Assembly (NCBI GenBank): GCA_964390555.1
Contig: CAYMJU010000092.1
Span: forward strand, 1-50,981
DNA length: 50,981 nucleotides
Direction of reading: 5' to 3'
Source: CAVTWS01 sp964390555
Lineage (GTDB): Bacteria; Actinomycetota; Acidimicrobiia; Acidimicrobiales; SHLQ01
Position numbers and translations under genes: made by a program. Below are positions 33,222 to 42,211 of this stretch, piece by piece. The first letter of the stretch is position 1; the number at the start of each line of letters is the position of its first letter. The notes below the pieces were generated by a model. That model was not told the DNA's origin. It saw nothing but the letters and a program-made list of their open reading frames with translations, and ran no database searches.

Positions 33222-34070
33222 GCCCGAACGCAGAGCGGCGATGCGCTGCTCGGTCGGGGGGTGCGTCGAGAAGAAGCGGCCGAGACCGGCACCACCGCGT
33301 GCTTGCGCCTTCAGAGGGTTGATGATGTACGCCGACGCCTGGGCCGGGTTGACTCCCGACGGCACGCGTCGAGACGCGTACTCGAGGGCTTCGAGGGCCC
33401 GGGCCAGCGGCTCGCCGTCACCGACCAGGCGGGCGGCCGATGCATCGGCCTCGAACTCCCGGCTACGACTCACCGCGGCTTGGATGATCGCGGCGGCGAT
33501 CGGGGCGAGGATGGCGAAGCCGAGCATGGCGATCGGGTTGGGCCGATCGTCGTCGCCACCGCCCGAGAACATGCGGCCGCCCCACATCGCCATCTGGGCG
33601 AGAAGGGTGATGGCCATACCGATCGCCGCCGCGATCGACCCGGTGAGGATGTCACGGTTGCGGATGTGGGCCAGTTCGTGGGCCAGCACCCCACGAACCT
33701 CGTCCCAGCCCATGCTTCGAAGCAGTCCTTCGGTGACGGCCACGGCGGCATGCTTGGGGTTACGACCGGTGGCGAACGCGTTGGGCTGCGGGCTCGGTGT
33801 GATGTACAGCTTGGGCATGGGCATCTCGGCCCGCGTCGTGAGGTCTTCCATGACCGCGTAGTACTGCGGCGCCTGTTCTCTGGTCACCGCGACAGCACCG
33901 GCTGACTTCACGGCCAGCTTGTCGGAGAACCAGTAGGAGATGCCGACCATCACCAGCCCGGCGAGGAGGCCGATCACCAGACCGCCCTGCCCGAACAGAG
34001 CCCCGCCGATCACGACGAACAAGCCGCCGAGCGCTGAGAGCAACACGAACGTCTTGACCGTGTTCTTCAT
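33210..34070 (-). CDS. htpX: M48 family membrane metalloprotease HtpX
   Basis: HtpX is a zinc protease of membrane quality control. The 286-residue protein has two N-terminal TM helices (about 7-26 and 30-47), the zinc site HELAH at 131-135 in GVLAHELAHIRNRDI, two further hydrophobic segments near 145-200, and the third ligand Glu in RSREFEADASAARLVG. The C-terminal FFSTHPPTEQRIAAL is typical. ATG 34070 gives MKNTVKTFVLLS; a repeat with a 20-codon upstream ORF in the same frame stops 15 bases before it. Confidence 0.95.
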   Translation of the reverse strand: MKNTVKTFVLLSALGGLFVVIGGALFGQGGLVIGLLAGLVMVGISYWFSDKLAVKSAGAVAVTREQAPQYYAVMEDLTTRAEMPMPKLYITPSPQPNAFATGRNPKHAAVAVTEGLLRSMGWDEVRGVLAHELAHIRNRDILTGSIAAAIGMAITLLAQMAMWGGRMFSGGGDDDRPNPIAMLGFAILAPIAAAIIQAAVSRSREFEADASAARLVGDGEPLARALEALEYASRRVPSGVNPAQASAYIINPLKAQARGGAGLGRFFSTHPPTEQRIAALRSGSWR

Positions 34071-34161
34071 AGTCGTACCTGGGGGCTACGCGCCCCCAGA
34101 CCCCATCGGCATCCGGGGAGCTGCACTCGCTCGCTCCGCTTCGCTCATGGTCGTACCTCCT
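34068..34161 (-). repeat. Start-region repeat, copy C, before htpX
   Basis: Read on the minus strand, this stretch runs from AGGAGGTACGACCATGAGCG to the htpX ATG. It shares more than 60 bases with the two tandem copies at 39364-39521, including the ATGAGCGAAGCG start, CCCCGGATGCCGATGGGG and the palindrome CTGGGGGC/GCCCCCAG. It lacks a 14-base segment present in the other copies. It lies in the opposite orientation to them. Confidence 0.85.
34086..34148 (-). CDS. 20-codon upstream ORF before htpX
   Basis: ATG 34148 has a strong AGGAGG six bases upstream and encodes MSEAERASAAPRMPMGSGGA before a TAG. It is in frame with htpX and ends 15 bases before its start. The first ten residues nearly equal those of the mini-ORF at 39424. 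It may be a leader peptide or just a by-product of the repeat. Confidence 0.35.
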   Translation of the reverse strand: MSEAERASAAPRMPMGSGGA

Positions 34162-34227
34162 GACGCGAACAACGCTACGCGCGAATGGTTGTACTCGCAC
34201 GGGTGTCAACGCCAGCGAAAGCGCCGA

Positions 34228-34713
34228 TCACTGGTAGTAACCGGAGTGGATGTAGACGCACGGGATGCCGCGGCCGCGATACATCGCGGCGTTGCGAGGG
34301 TCGTCCTCGAAGGCCAGCCGGAGCCGGAACCCGCGGTCGACGAGCAAGTCGACCTGCTCGGCCTTGAAGTCGGTGCTGCCCGACCAGGCCTCCTCCTCGC
34401 GCATGATCAGCAGATGCCAAGGCACTCCGTGGATACCGAGCCACGACTGCGTGACCTCGCGCAGCCGCAGCGGTCGGGCGGTCAGGATCACCATGGGCAG
34501 CGCCTGCGCCAAGACTCCGGCGAGCACGATCTGGTCGGTCAGCGGTTCGTCGGCACCGGCGGCCGAGAAGAACGCGTGCCAGTCGGCGTCGTCTCCTTCG
34601 AGGAGGTGCTGGCGAGGGGAAGCATCGGAGAGCACGCCGTCGAGGTCGAACACGACCGCGTCGCCGGGAGCCAACGCTTGGTCACGCCAGACCCAGTGGT
34701 CGGGAAGCTCCAC
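34228..34713 (-). CDS. HAD-superfamily phosphatase, PNKP-3'-phosphatase-like
   Basis: The 161-residue protein has the HAD motif I VVFDLDGVLSD at residues 20-30 (Asp23 nucleophile, Asp25), motif II VILTARP near 75-81 and an acidic motif IV in LAFEDDPRNAAMYRGRGI near 133-150. The sequence SDASPRQHLL after motif I and the overall plan resemble polynucleotide kinase 3'-phosphatase domains and small phage-type HAD proteins. The substrate is unknown. It starts five bases after the acsA stop and is probably in one operon with it. Confidence 0.85.
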   Translation of the reverse strand: MELPDHWVWRDQALAPGDAVVFDLDGVLSDASPRQHLLEGDDADWHAFFSAAGADEPLTDQIVLAGVLAQALPMVILTARPLRLREVTQSWLGIHGVPWHLLIMREEEAWSGSTDFKAEQVDLLVDRGFRLRLAFEDDPRNAAMYRGRGIPCVYIHSGYYQ

Positions 34714-34718
34714 CGTTC

Positions 34719-36707
<1,989 letters not shown>

Positions 36708-36820
36708 CGCGCCATCCTCGCGCGATCCGCCCGTGACAACTGTCGCGGCCTCCTAGGATGCGCCACGACTTCGACGCCGGATCGTGCGTCGGGGCGGGGC
36801 CCACCAACAGGGAGAGCACC

Positions 36821-37177
36821 GTGCTCAGGGAATTCAAGGCGTTTGTCAGCAAGGGCAACATCGTCGACCTGGCGGTCGCCGTCGTGATCGGTGTCGCGTT
36901 CGGACTGATGGTCCAGTCGTTCGTCGACGACATCCTCCTACAGGTCGTGGCCGCGATCGTCGGGGAGCCGAGCTTCAACGGTCTGTCGTTTGACCTCGGA
37001 GATGCCGAGATCCGCTATGGGAGCTTTCTGACCGTCCTCGTGTCGTTCTTGTCAGTGGCCTTCGCGGTGTTCCTCGTGGTCAAAGCCACTCAGAAAGTAC
37101 AGAAGCCGGTCGCGGCGCCGGCCGGACCGAGCGAGATCGATCTGCTCACCGAGATCCGCGACTCGCTGAAGAAGTAG
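36821..37177 (+). CDS. mscL: Large-conductance mechanosensitive channel
   Basis: MscL opens under membrane tension to release solutes in hypo-osmotic shock. From GTG 36821, preceded by GGGAG at seven bases, the product has 118 residues: LREFKAFVSKGNIVDLAVAV is the S1 helix and TM1 start, a periplasmic loop follows, and TM2 is in FLTVLVSFLSVAFAVFLVVK. The cytoplasmic helix EIDLLTEIRDSLKK ends the protein. Upstream in-frame sequence has no similarity. Confidence 0.95.
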   Translation: MLREFKAFVSKGNIVDLAVAVVIGVAFGLMVQSFVDDILLQVVAAIVGEPSFNGLSFDLGDAEIRYGSFLTVLVSFLSVAFAVFLVVKATQKVQKPVAAPAGPSEIDLLTEIRDSLKK

Positions 37178-37188
37178 CAACTCCCTGG

Positions 37189-37206
37189 TCGCGCAATCGG
37201 GCGCGA
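37189..37206. terminator. Small convergent hairpin after mscL
   Basis: TCGCGC (37189-37194) and GCGCGA (37201-37206) form a 6-bp stem with a six-base loop in the 29-base space between two convergent genes. It is weak, but no other terminator is visible here. Confidence 0.35.
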
Positions 37207-37797
37207 TCAATCGCTGTCGGAGCCCGAGCCGCTCGATCCAGAGCCGGAGTTGCCGGAGCCCCCGTCGTCGTCGGAGGCGTCGTCGGAGGCGTCGTCATCG
37301 TCGTCGCCATCGTCGTCGCCATCATCGTCGGTCGTGGTGGTGGTCGACGGAACCGTGCTCGTCGTGGTCGTCGGGCGAGGAGTGGAGGTGACCGGGCCGA
37401 TCGGATCGTCGTCGCCCTCGTCGTCGCCCTCGGTGGTCGTGGTCGACGGCGATGTCGTCGTCGTCGAACTGGTCGATGGCACAGGCGACGTAGGCAACGT
37501 GGTCGAGCTCGACTCCCTGCTCTCGATCGACTCGTCCTCGTCGGACTCCACCGGGCTCACGACATCGAGGTCATTGGGTCTCGGCGTCGAGGCCGACCCG
37601 GCGAAGGCCACAGAACCGACGAGGACGACCACAGCACCGAGCGCGCCGACCCGGGCGGCAACCACAGATCGGTACCGGCGGCGCGCCGACCGCATCGACG
37701 GACGCAGGCGAGACAGCGCCTCGGTCGGGTCATCGACCGAACCGCTGAACGAACGCAGGGCCCGCCGCAGGGCATCGTCGTCGAGTCGATCGTTCAT
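37207..37797 (-). CDS. Putative membrane partner of the ECF sigma factor, low-complexity acidic tail
   Basis: The 196-residue protein has a cytoplasmic N-terminal segment of about 45 residues (DDDALRRALRSFSGSVDD), one TM helix at about 47-66 (VAARVGALGAVVVLVGSVAF) and an exported tail of 125 residues made almost only of Ser, Thr, Pro, Asp, Glu and Gly. Its start overlaps the sigma gene stop (ATGA), the usual layout of a sigma/anti-sigma pair. It has no zinc-binding H-x3-C-x2-C motif. Anti-sigma function is inferred from context. Confidence 0.75.
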   Translation of the reverse strand: MNDRLDDDALRRALRSFSGSVDDPTEALSRLRPSMRSARRRYRSVVAARVGALGAVVVLVGSVAFAGSASTPRPNDLDVVSPVESDEDESIESRESSSTTLPTSPVPSTSSTTTTSPSTTTTEGDDEGDDDPIGPVTSTPRPTTTTSTVPSTTTTTDDDGDDDGDDDDDASDDASDDDGGSGNSGSGSSGSGSDSD

Positions 37798-38282
37798 CGC
37801 GCCACCCCGAGCACGGACCCGAGCCGCTCGCGACCCTGGTGCAGGTTGAACTTGACTGCCCCTTCGGAGATTCCCATCGCCTCGGCGACATCGCGCACGG
37901 ACATGTCGGCGACGTAGTGCAAGGCCACGGCGGTGCGCTGGCGATCGGGTAGGGCGGCGAGCGCATCGGCCAGGTCGGGATCGAGCCCGGGCGTGGACAC
38001 CGGAGCGACCCAGTCCGGCACCGCGGTGCGCTCCTCGCGCTGGCGCCGGCGACCGTCGCTGCGAGCCATGTCGCGCGCGGCGTTCATCGCAACCTTGCGC
38101 ACCCAAGCAGCCGGTGATTCGAGGCGGCGGACCCGGCTCCACCGGGCATAGGCCTTGACGAACGCCTCCTGGCTGGCGTCGGCGGCGAGCTGGGGGTTCG
38201 AGGTCATCACAGTCAGGGCGCGCACAGTAGCCGTCCAGTGCTTGGCGAAGAATGCGTCGTACTCGACGTCGCGTTCAGCCAT
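37794..38282 (-). CDS. ECF-type RNA polymerase sigma factor
   Basis: The 162-residue protein contains sigma region 2 (residues about 8-75, with DASQEAFVKAYARWSRVRR) and region 4 (about 105-155, LPDRQRTAVALHYVADMSVRDVAEAMGISEG in parts, a helix-turn-helix). There is no C-terminal extension. It resembles the SigE/ SigM-like ECF class common in actinobacteria. It is likely controlled by the TM protein encoded immediately downstream. The signal and regulon are unknown. Confidence 0.92.
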   Translation of the reverse strand: MAERDVEYDAFFAKHWTATVRALTVMTSNPQLAADASQEAFVKAYARWSRVRRLESPAAWVRKVAMNAARDMARSDGRRRQREERTAVPDWVAPVSTPGLDPDLADALAALPDRQRTAVALHYVADMSVRDVAEAMGISEGAVKFNLHQGRERLGSVLGVAR

Positions 38283-38379
38283 ACCCGGCTCCGACCTTGA
38301 CGATCACCAGGTTCATGATGCCCGCGCATCGCCCCGGCACCTCCAGCTTTCCCTCGCAACCTGAGCGCCACGCACCACC

Positions 38380-38409
38380 TTGGCCATGGCATTGCTCCTG
38401 GCCTATACA
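38380..38409 (+). promoter_or_regulatory. Candidate promoter of the LLM oxidoreductase operon
   Basis: TTGGCC (38380-38385) and TATACA (38404-38409) are 18 bases apart on the plus strand, about 65 bases before the GTG start. This divergent region of 192 bases also serves the sigma gene, for which I see no clear promoter. Confidence 0.35.
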
Positions 38410-38474
38410 CGTCACTGGCGTCCCCGGTGGTTTGGCTACTTGCCCAGATGGGTTCCAGCTAGTCCAATGGCCTG

Positions 38475-39344
38475 GTGAAGTTCGGTCTCGTCGCCACCAA
38501 CGCCATCCCGTTCGCCAGCGGCTCGAAGTCGGTCCTGCTTGCGCAAGCGGCCGAACGGGCGGGTTTCGAGTCCTTGTGGACAGTCGAGCACGTGATCGTT
38601 CCTGACGACTACACCTCGGCCTACCCGTACGATCCCACCGGCAAGATGGCGCTCGGGTCGGCGGCACCACTTCCGGACCCGTTGATCTGGCTCACGTGGG
38701 TCGCCGCTGCCACCGAGCGCATCCGGCTCGCGACCGGCATCTTGATCCTTCCCGAGCACAACCCGGTGATCCTCGCGAAGGCGGTCGCCAGCCTCGACGA
38801 CCTGTCGGGCGGACGGGTCGAGCTCGGAGTCGGGACCGGATGGCTTCGTGAGGAATTCGACGCCCTCGGCGTGCCGTGGGAGCGTCGCGGCGCCCGCACC
38901 GAGGACTACATCTCGGCGATCAGAGCGCTCTGGGACGCCGACAGCGCGTCCTACGCCGGCGAGTTCGTGACGTTCAAGGGCGTATCGAGCAATCCGAAGC
39001 CGGTGCGCGGCCGAGTGCCGATCGTCATCGGCGGCCACACGCGAACTGCGGCGGAGCGTGCTGGGCGACTCGGGGACGGCTTCTTCCCCGGCAAGGGTGA
39101 CATCGCCGAGCTCGTCGACATCGCCCAGCAGACCGCCACGACCAACGGGCGGGACCCGGCGGCGATAGAGGTGACGACGATCGCGGCCGAGATCGCCATA
39201 CCGGGCGCCGAGGGGGCCGAACGGGTCGAGCAGCTCCGAGCGCAGGGGGTTCATCGGATCTTGATCCCGGCATTCCTCTTCTCTCGGGATACCGAGAACC
39301 GGCTCGCCGAGCTGGGTGACCATCTCATCGGAGCCACCCCGTGA
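38475..39344 (+). CDS. LLM-class F420-dependent oxidoreductase
   Basis: The 289-residue TIM-barrel protein belongs to the luciferase-like monooxygenase superfamily. VKFGLVATNAIPFASGSK at the start, LATGILILPEHNPVILAKAV near 90-110, GGRVELGVGTGWLREEFDALG near 112-133 and VPIVIGGHTRTAAERAGRLGD near 178-198 are the pattern of the Rv2161c-like probable F420-dependent oxidoreductases. These enzymes usually use the deazaflavin F420, typical of actinobacteria. The substrate is unknown. Its stop overlaps the GTG of a 28-codon mini-ORF. Confidence 0.92.
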   Translation: MKFGLVATNAIPFASGSKSVLLAQAAERAGFESLWTVEHVIVPDDYTSAYPYDPTGKMALGSAAPLPDPLIWLTWVAAATERIRLATGILILPEHNPVILAKAVASLDDLSGGRVELGVGTGWLREEFDALGVPWERRGARTEDYISAIRALWDADSASYAGEFVTFKGVSSNPKPVRGRVPIVIGGHTRTAAERAGRLGDGFFPGKGDIAELVDIAQQTATTNGRDPAAIEVTTIAAEIAIPGAEGAERVEQLRAQGVHRILIPAFLFSRDTENRLAELGDHLIGATP

Positions 39345-39427
39345 CCTCCACGACGGCACCATTGGGAGCGCAGCTCCCCGGACGCCGATGGGGCCTGGGG
39401 GCGCGCAGCCCCCAGCAACGACCATGA
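39341..39427 (+). CDS. 28-codon mini-ORF A in stop-start chain
   Basis: GTG 39341 overlaps the LLM stop (GTGA), and the TGA at 39425-39427 overlaps the next ATG. The peptide starts VTSTTAPLGAQLPGRRWG and ends LGARSPQQRP. The last 20 residues match the end of mini-ORF B. No ribosome binding site is visible, so translation would depend on coupling. Confidence 0.35.
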   Translation: MTSTTAPLGAQLPGRRWGLGARSPQQRP

Positions 39428-39521
39428 GCGAAGCGCAGCGAGCGAGTGCAGCCGAGGGAGCGCAGCTCCCCGGATGCCGATGGGGCCTGGGGGCGCGCAG
39501 CCCCCAGCGACGACCATGAGC
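39364..39521 (+). repeat. Start-region repeat, tandem copies A and B (92-bp period)
   Basis: Copy A begins GGGAGCGCAGCTCCCCGGA at 39364 and copy B at 39456; each reaches an ATGAGC 60 bases later (39424 and 39516). Each copy holds two palindromes: GGGAGC-GCA-GCTCCC and CTGGGGGC-GCGCA-GCCCCCAG. A third, shorter copy lies inverted before htpX (34068-34161). The family looks like a genome-dispersed palindromic repeat adapted to gene starts. Confidence 0.95.
39424..39519 (+). CDS. 31-codon mini-ORF B in stop-start chain
   Basis: ATG 39424 overlaps the stop of mini-ORF A, and its TGA at 39517-39519 overlaps the ligase ATG at 39516. The peptide starts MSEAQRASAAEGAQLPG and ends CRWGLGARSPQRRP. It combines the repeat's start segment with the same tail as mini-ORF A. 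Confidence 0.35.
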   Translation: MSEAQRASAAEGAQLPGCRWGLGARSPQRRP

Positions 39522-41141
39522 ACAGACCTGTCCGCGATCGGCAAGGCCCTCGCCGTCGCCCACGGTCTTCGAATCGCGCGCGGCGAACCCCCTCCGGGCG
39601 ATCGACCTCGATCCGTGGGCGAGATCATCGACCGGTGGGTCCTGGACCGCCCCGACGCACCGGCGCTCATCGATCGTGTGGAGACGCTGAGTTTCGGCCA
39701 GGCCGACGAACTCGCCAACCGCACGGCTTCCCGGCTCGTCGATCTGGGTGTCGGACCGGGCGACCGCGTCGCGGTGTCGCTGCCCAACCTCAACGACATC
39801 GTCGTGCTGTTCCTCGCCGCCCAGCGCATGGGCGCAATCTGGGTCGGCATCAACCGCGTCCTCGCCGGACCCGAGAAGCGGTACGTCCTCGCCGACGCCG
39901 GAGCCAGCGTCTTTCTCGGCGATCCCGAGATGGTCGCCCAGGTCGAGTCCGTCCGCGCCGACCTACCCGACTTGAGGCACATCGTCACGGTCGATCCCGC
40001 CGACGCCGGTTCGTCGTGGCGACGCGAGGTCGCCACATTCGCCGCCCGCCGCCCGGACGTGCGTGTCGACCCGTTCGGTCCCGCCGCCATCGCCTACACG
40101 AGCGGCACCACGGGCTTCCCCAAGGGTGTCGTCCACAGCCAGCACAACATGGTGGTGGCCGGCAGCGACACTCGCCCCACGGTGGGGTTGGTGCACCATC
40201 GCACCGGGGTGGTTCTGCCGCTCAGCATCTTGAACCTCATGATCCTCGGCCCAGTGCTCTCCTGGCAAAGCGGCGGTACCTCGATCCCGATCGACCGCGT
40301 CGACACCGCTGGCCTGGTCGCCCGCGTGCATCGCGACCAGGTGGAGGCCTTCTCGGCAGCACCCGTCATGGTCCACGACCTGCTGTTCGAGCCTGGCATC
40401 GATCCCAACCACCTGTCGTCGCTCGTCGCCCTGGGAGTCGGCGGGGCGGGCGCACCGGCGGCCCTGCACGAGCGCTACATCGCCCGGTTCGGTCACGACT
40501 TCGCGATGGGCTATGGCCTCACCGAGGCGCCGACCGCCGTGACCAGGACCGATCCCGACTCGCCCGGACCGCCCGGCAACACGGGTCGCGAGCTACCCCA
40601 GGTTCGGGTGAGGATCTTCGACGAGCACGACAACGAACTCCCAGTGGGGACCGAAGGTGAGGTGGTCGTCGGCGCTGCCGTCGAGGGTGAATGGGCCGGT
40701 GTCTACACGCCGATGCTCGGCTACTGGGGCCGGCCCGACGCCACCGACTCGGCCTTGCGGGGCGGGTGGCTCCACACCGGCGACATCGGCTATCTCACCG
40801 ACGACGCCAGCCTGGTCGTCATCGATCGCCGCAACGACCTGATCATTCGGGGAGGCTCGAACGTCTACCCGGCCGAGGTCGAGCGGGTGATCGCCAACGA
40901 CCCCACCGTCGCCGAGGTGTCCGTCGTGGGCAAGCCCGACGAGCGCCTCGGCGAGGTGGTCGTGGCCTTCGTGTTACCGGCGCCCGGCACGTCGGTCGAC
41001 ACCGAGGCACTGGCGGCGCGATGCCGCGCCGAGCTGGCCCACTACAAGGTCCCGGTCGAGTGGCATGTCGTCGACGCCATGCCCCGCAACGCCATGGGCA
41101 AGGTGATCAAAGCCAAGCTCCGGGACCGGCTCGGGCTCTAG
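39516..41141 (+). CDS. AMP-dependent acyl-CoA synthetase/ligase
   Basis: The 541-residue protein is an ANL-superfamily adenylating enzyme, probably a fatty- or aromatic-acid CoA ligase. Motifs in order: AYTSGTTGFPKGVVHSQHN near 193-211, MGYGLTEAPTAVTR near 333-346, GGWLHTGDIGYLTDD near 418-432, and the C-terminal lysine in RNAMGKVIKAKLRDRLG near 526. ATG 39516 is at the end of repeat copy B. It is linked to the LLM oxidoreductase by the mini-ORF chain, which suggests a shared catabolic or lipid pathway. Its stop overlaps the convergent methyltransferase stop by four bases. Confidence 0.93.
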   Translation: MSTDLSAIGKALAVAHGLRIARGEPPPGDRPRSVGEIIDRWVLDRPDAPALIDRVETLSFGQADELANRTASRLVDLGVGPGDRVAVSLPNLNDIVVLFLAAQRMGAIWVGINRVLAGPEKRYVLADAGASVFLGDPEMVAQVESVRADLPDLRHIVTVDPADAGSSWRREVATFAARRPDVRVDPFGPAAIAYTSGTTGFPKGVVHSQHNMVVAGSDTRPTVGLVHHRTGVVLPLSILNLMILGPVLSWQSGGTSIPIDRVDTAGLVARVHRDQVEAFSAAPVMVHDLLFEPGIDPNHLSSLVALGVGGAGAPAALHERYIARFGHDFAMGYGLTEAPTAVTRTDPDSPGPPGNTGRELPQVRVRIFDEHDNELPVGTEGEVVVGAAVEGEWAGVYTPMLGYWGRPDATDSALRGGWLHTGDIGYLTDDASLVVIDRRNDLIIRGGSNVYPAEVERVIANDPTVAEVSVVGKPDERLGEVVVAFVLPAPGTSVDTEALAARCRAELAHYKVPVEWHVVDAMPRNAMGKVIKAKLRDRLGL

Positions 41142-42205
41142 CCCCTGATCCACTCGGCGACGAGGAAGCCGCCGAGCCCATCCGGATCGGTTAGAGCCTC
41201 GGCTTCTCGGACCCGACTCCGACCCGTCAGTGCCGCCAAGTCACCCACGGCGGAGCGCTCGCCCCAGATTTGGCGGCCCTCATCGACGAGTTCGTCGATA
41301 CCGAGCTCGCGGAGCCAGTCGGCTTGCGTGACGACGTTCGACGGCGCGGCGATCTCGGCGAGCTGATCGAGCGCCACCTCGACGGTGATGTCCTGTTCGC
41401 CCAGCGCGTCGAGCACCCCGACGCCCCGCTCGTGGCCGCGGTAGGTGCGCAGCCACTCCACCGGCGTGCGGCGGGCTAGGTCCCCTGTCGTCGATACGTA
41501 GTCGAGCACGAGGATCGATCCCGATTCGAGCTCGAGAACCCGGTCGGCCAACCATTGACGAGCGACGCGGAGGTCAGGTACAACGGCGCCGCGCCCCACC
41601 GATCCCGCCCACTTGTCGAGCCGCACCATTGTCTCGGGCCCCGCTGCGATGGTCGTCTCGACGAGCTCGCCGCGCGTGTCCACTCCGACCATCCATCGCT
41701 CCCAGCCCTCGGTGGCCCGGCGGTAGATGTCGACGGGCAAGTTGTCGATCAGCTCGTTGGCGACGACTACTCCGGTCGAGACCCCGGTCGGCGGCTCGGC
41801 GAGCGCTTCGACGCCGGTCGGGTGCCGGCGTCGCTGCCGCTGCGATCGCTCGACGGTGATGTACCGCAACGCATCGGAGCACTCGGGCCGGGCCGCGAGA
41901 ACAGCTCGTGCCAGGGTGCCCGGTCCCGCCCCGTGTTCGACCACCGGGAACTCGGGCGGCCGACCGAGCCGATCCCACACCCGATCGAGATAGCGGGCCA
42001 GGCAGCGCCCGAACAGCGGCCCGACCTCGGGGCTGGTGATGAAGTCGCCGCGCCGGCCCGCCTCGCCCTCGGCGACATAGAAACCGAGCTCGGGATGGTA
42101 GAGCGCGAGCTCCATGACCTCGGCGAATGGCAACGGCCCCTCGGCGGCGACCCGTTCGGCGATCAGGGCGACGAGCCCGTCGTGCCGCCTGGCGGGCACG
42201 ACCAT
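41138..42205 (-). CDS. SAM-dependent methyltransferase, MidA/NDUFAF7 family
   Basis: The 355-residue protein matches the DUF185/MidA family: GPLPFAEVMELALYHPELGF at residues 24-43, GDFITSPEVGPLFGRCLARY near 53-72, and the SAM site VVEHGAGPGTLARAVL near 88-103. ANELIDNLPVDIY near 148-160 is also typical. The mitochondrial relative NDUFAF7 dimethylates an Arg of the complex I 49-kDa subunit, the NuoD homologue, during assembly. Here the gene follows nuoN after six bases, at the end of the nuo cluster, which fits the same role; that is inference from family and position. Confidence 0.88.
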   Translation of the reverse strand: MVVPARRHDGLVALIAERVAAEGPLPFAEVMELALYHPELGFYVAEGEAGRRGDFITSPEVGPLFGRCLARYLDRVWDRLGRPPEFPVVEHGAGPGTLARAVLAARPECSDALRYITVERSQRQRRRHPTGVEALAEPPTGVSTGVVVANELIDNLPVDIYRRATEGWERWMVGVDTRGELVETTIAAGPETMVRLDKWAGSVGRGAVVPDLRVARQWLADRVLELESGSILVLDYVSTTGDLARRTPVEWLRTYRGHERGVGVLDALGEQDITVEVALDQLAEIAAPSNVVTQADWLRELGIDELVDEGRQIWGERSAVGDLAALTGRSRVREAEALTDPDGLGGFLVAEWIRG

Positions 42206-42211
42206 CGGCGA

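Noticed and set aside
36733..36759. mscL promoter GTGACA-15-TAGGAT
   Set aside because: The spacer is too short and the -35 match is poor; I do not claim it.
37250..37540. Microsatellite-like CRISPR or tandem array
   Set aside because: The GTC/ATC-rich stretch is the coding region of a Ser/Thr/Asp-rich tail; no regular spacers are present.
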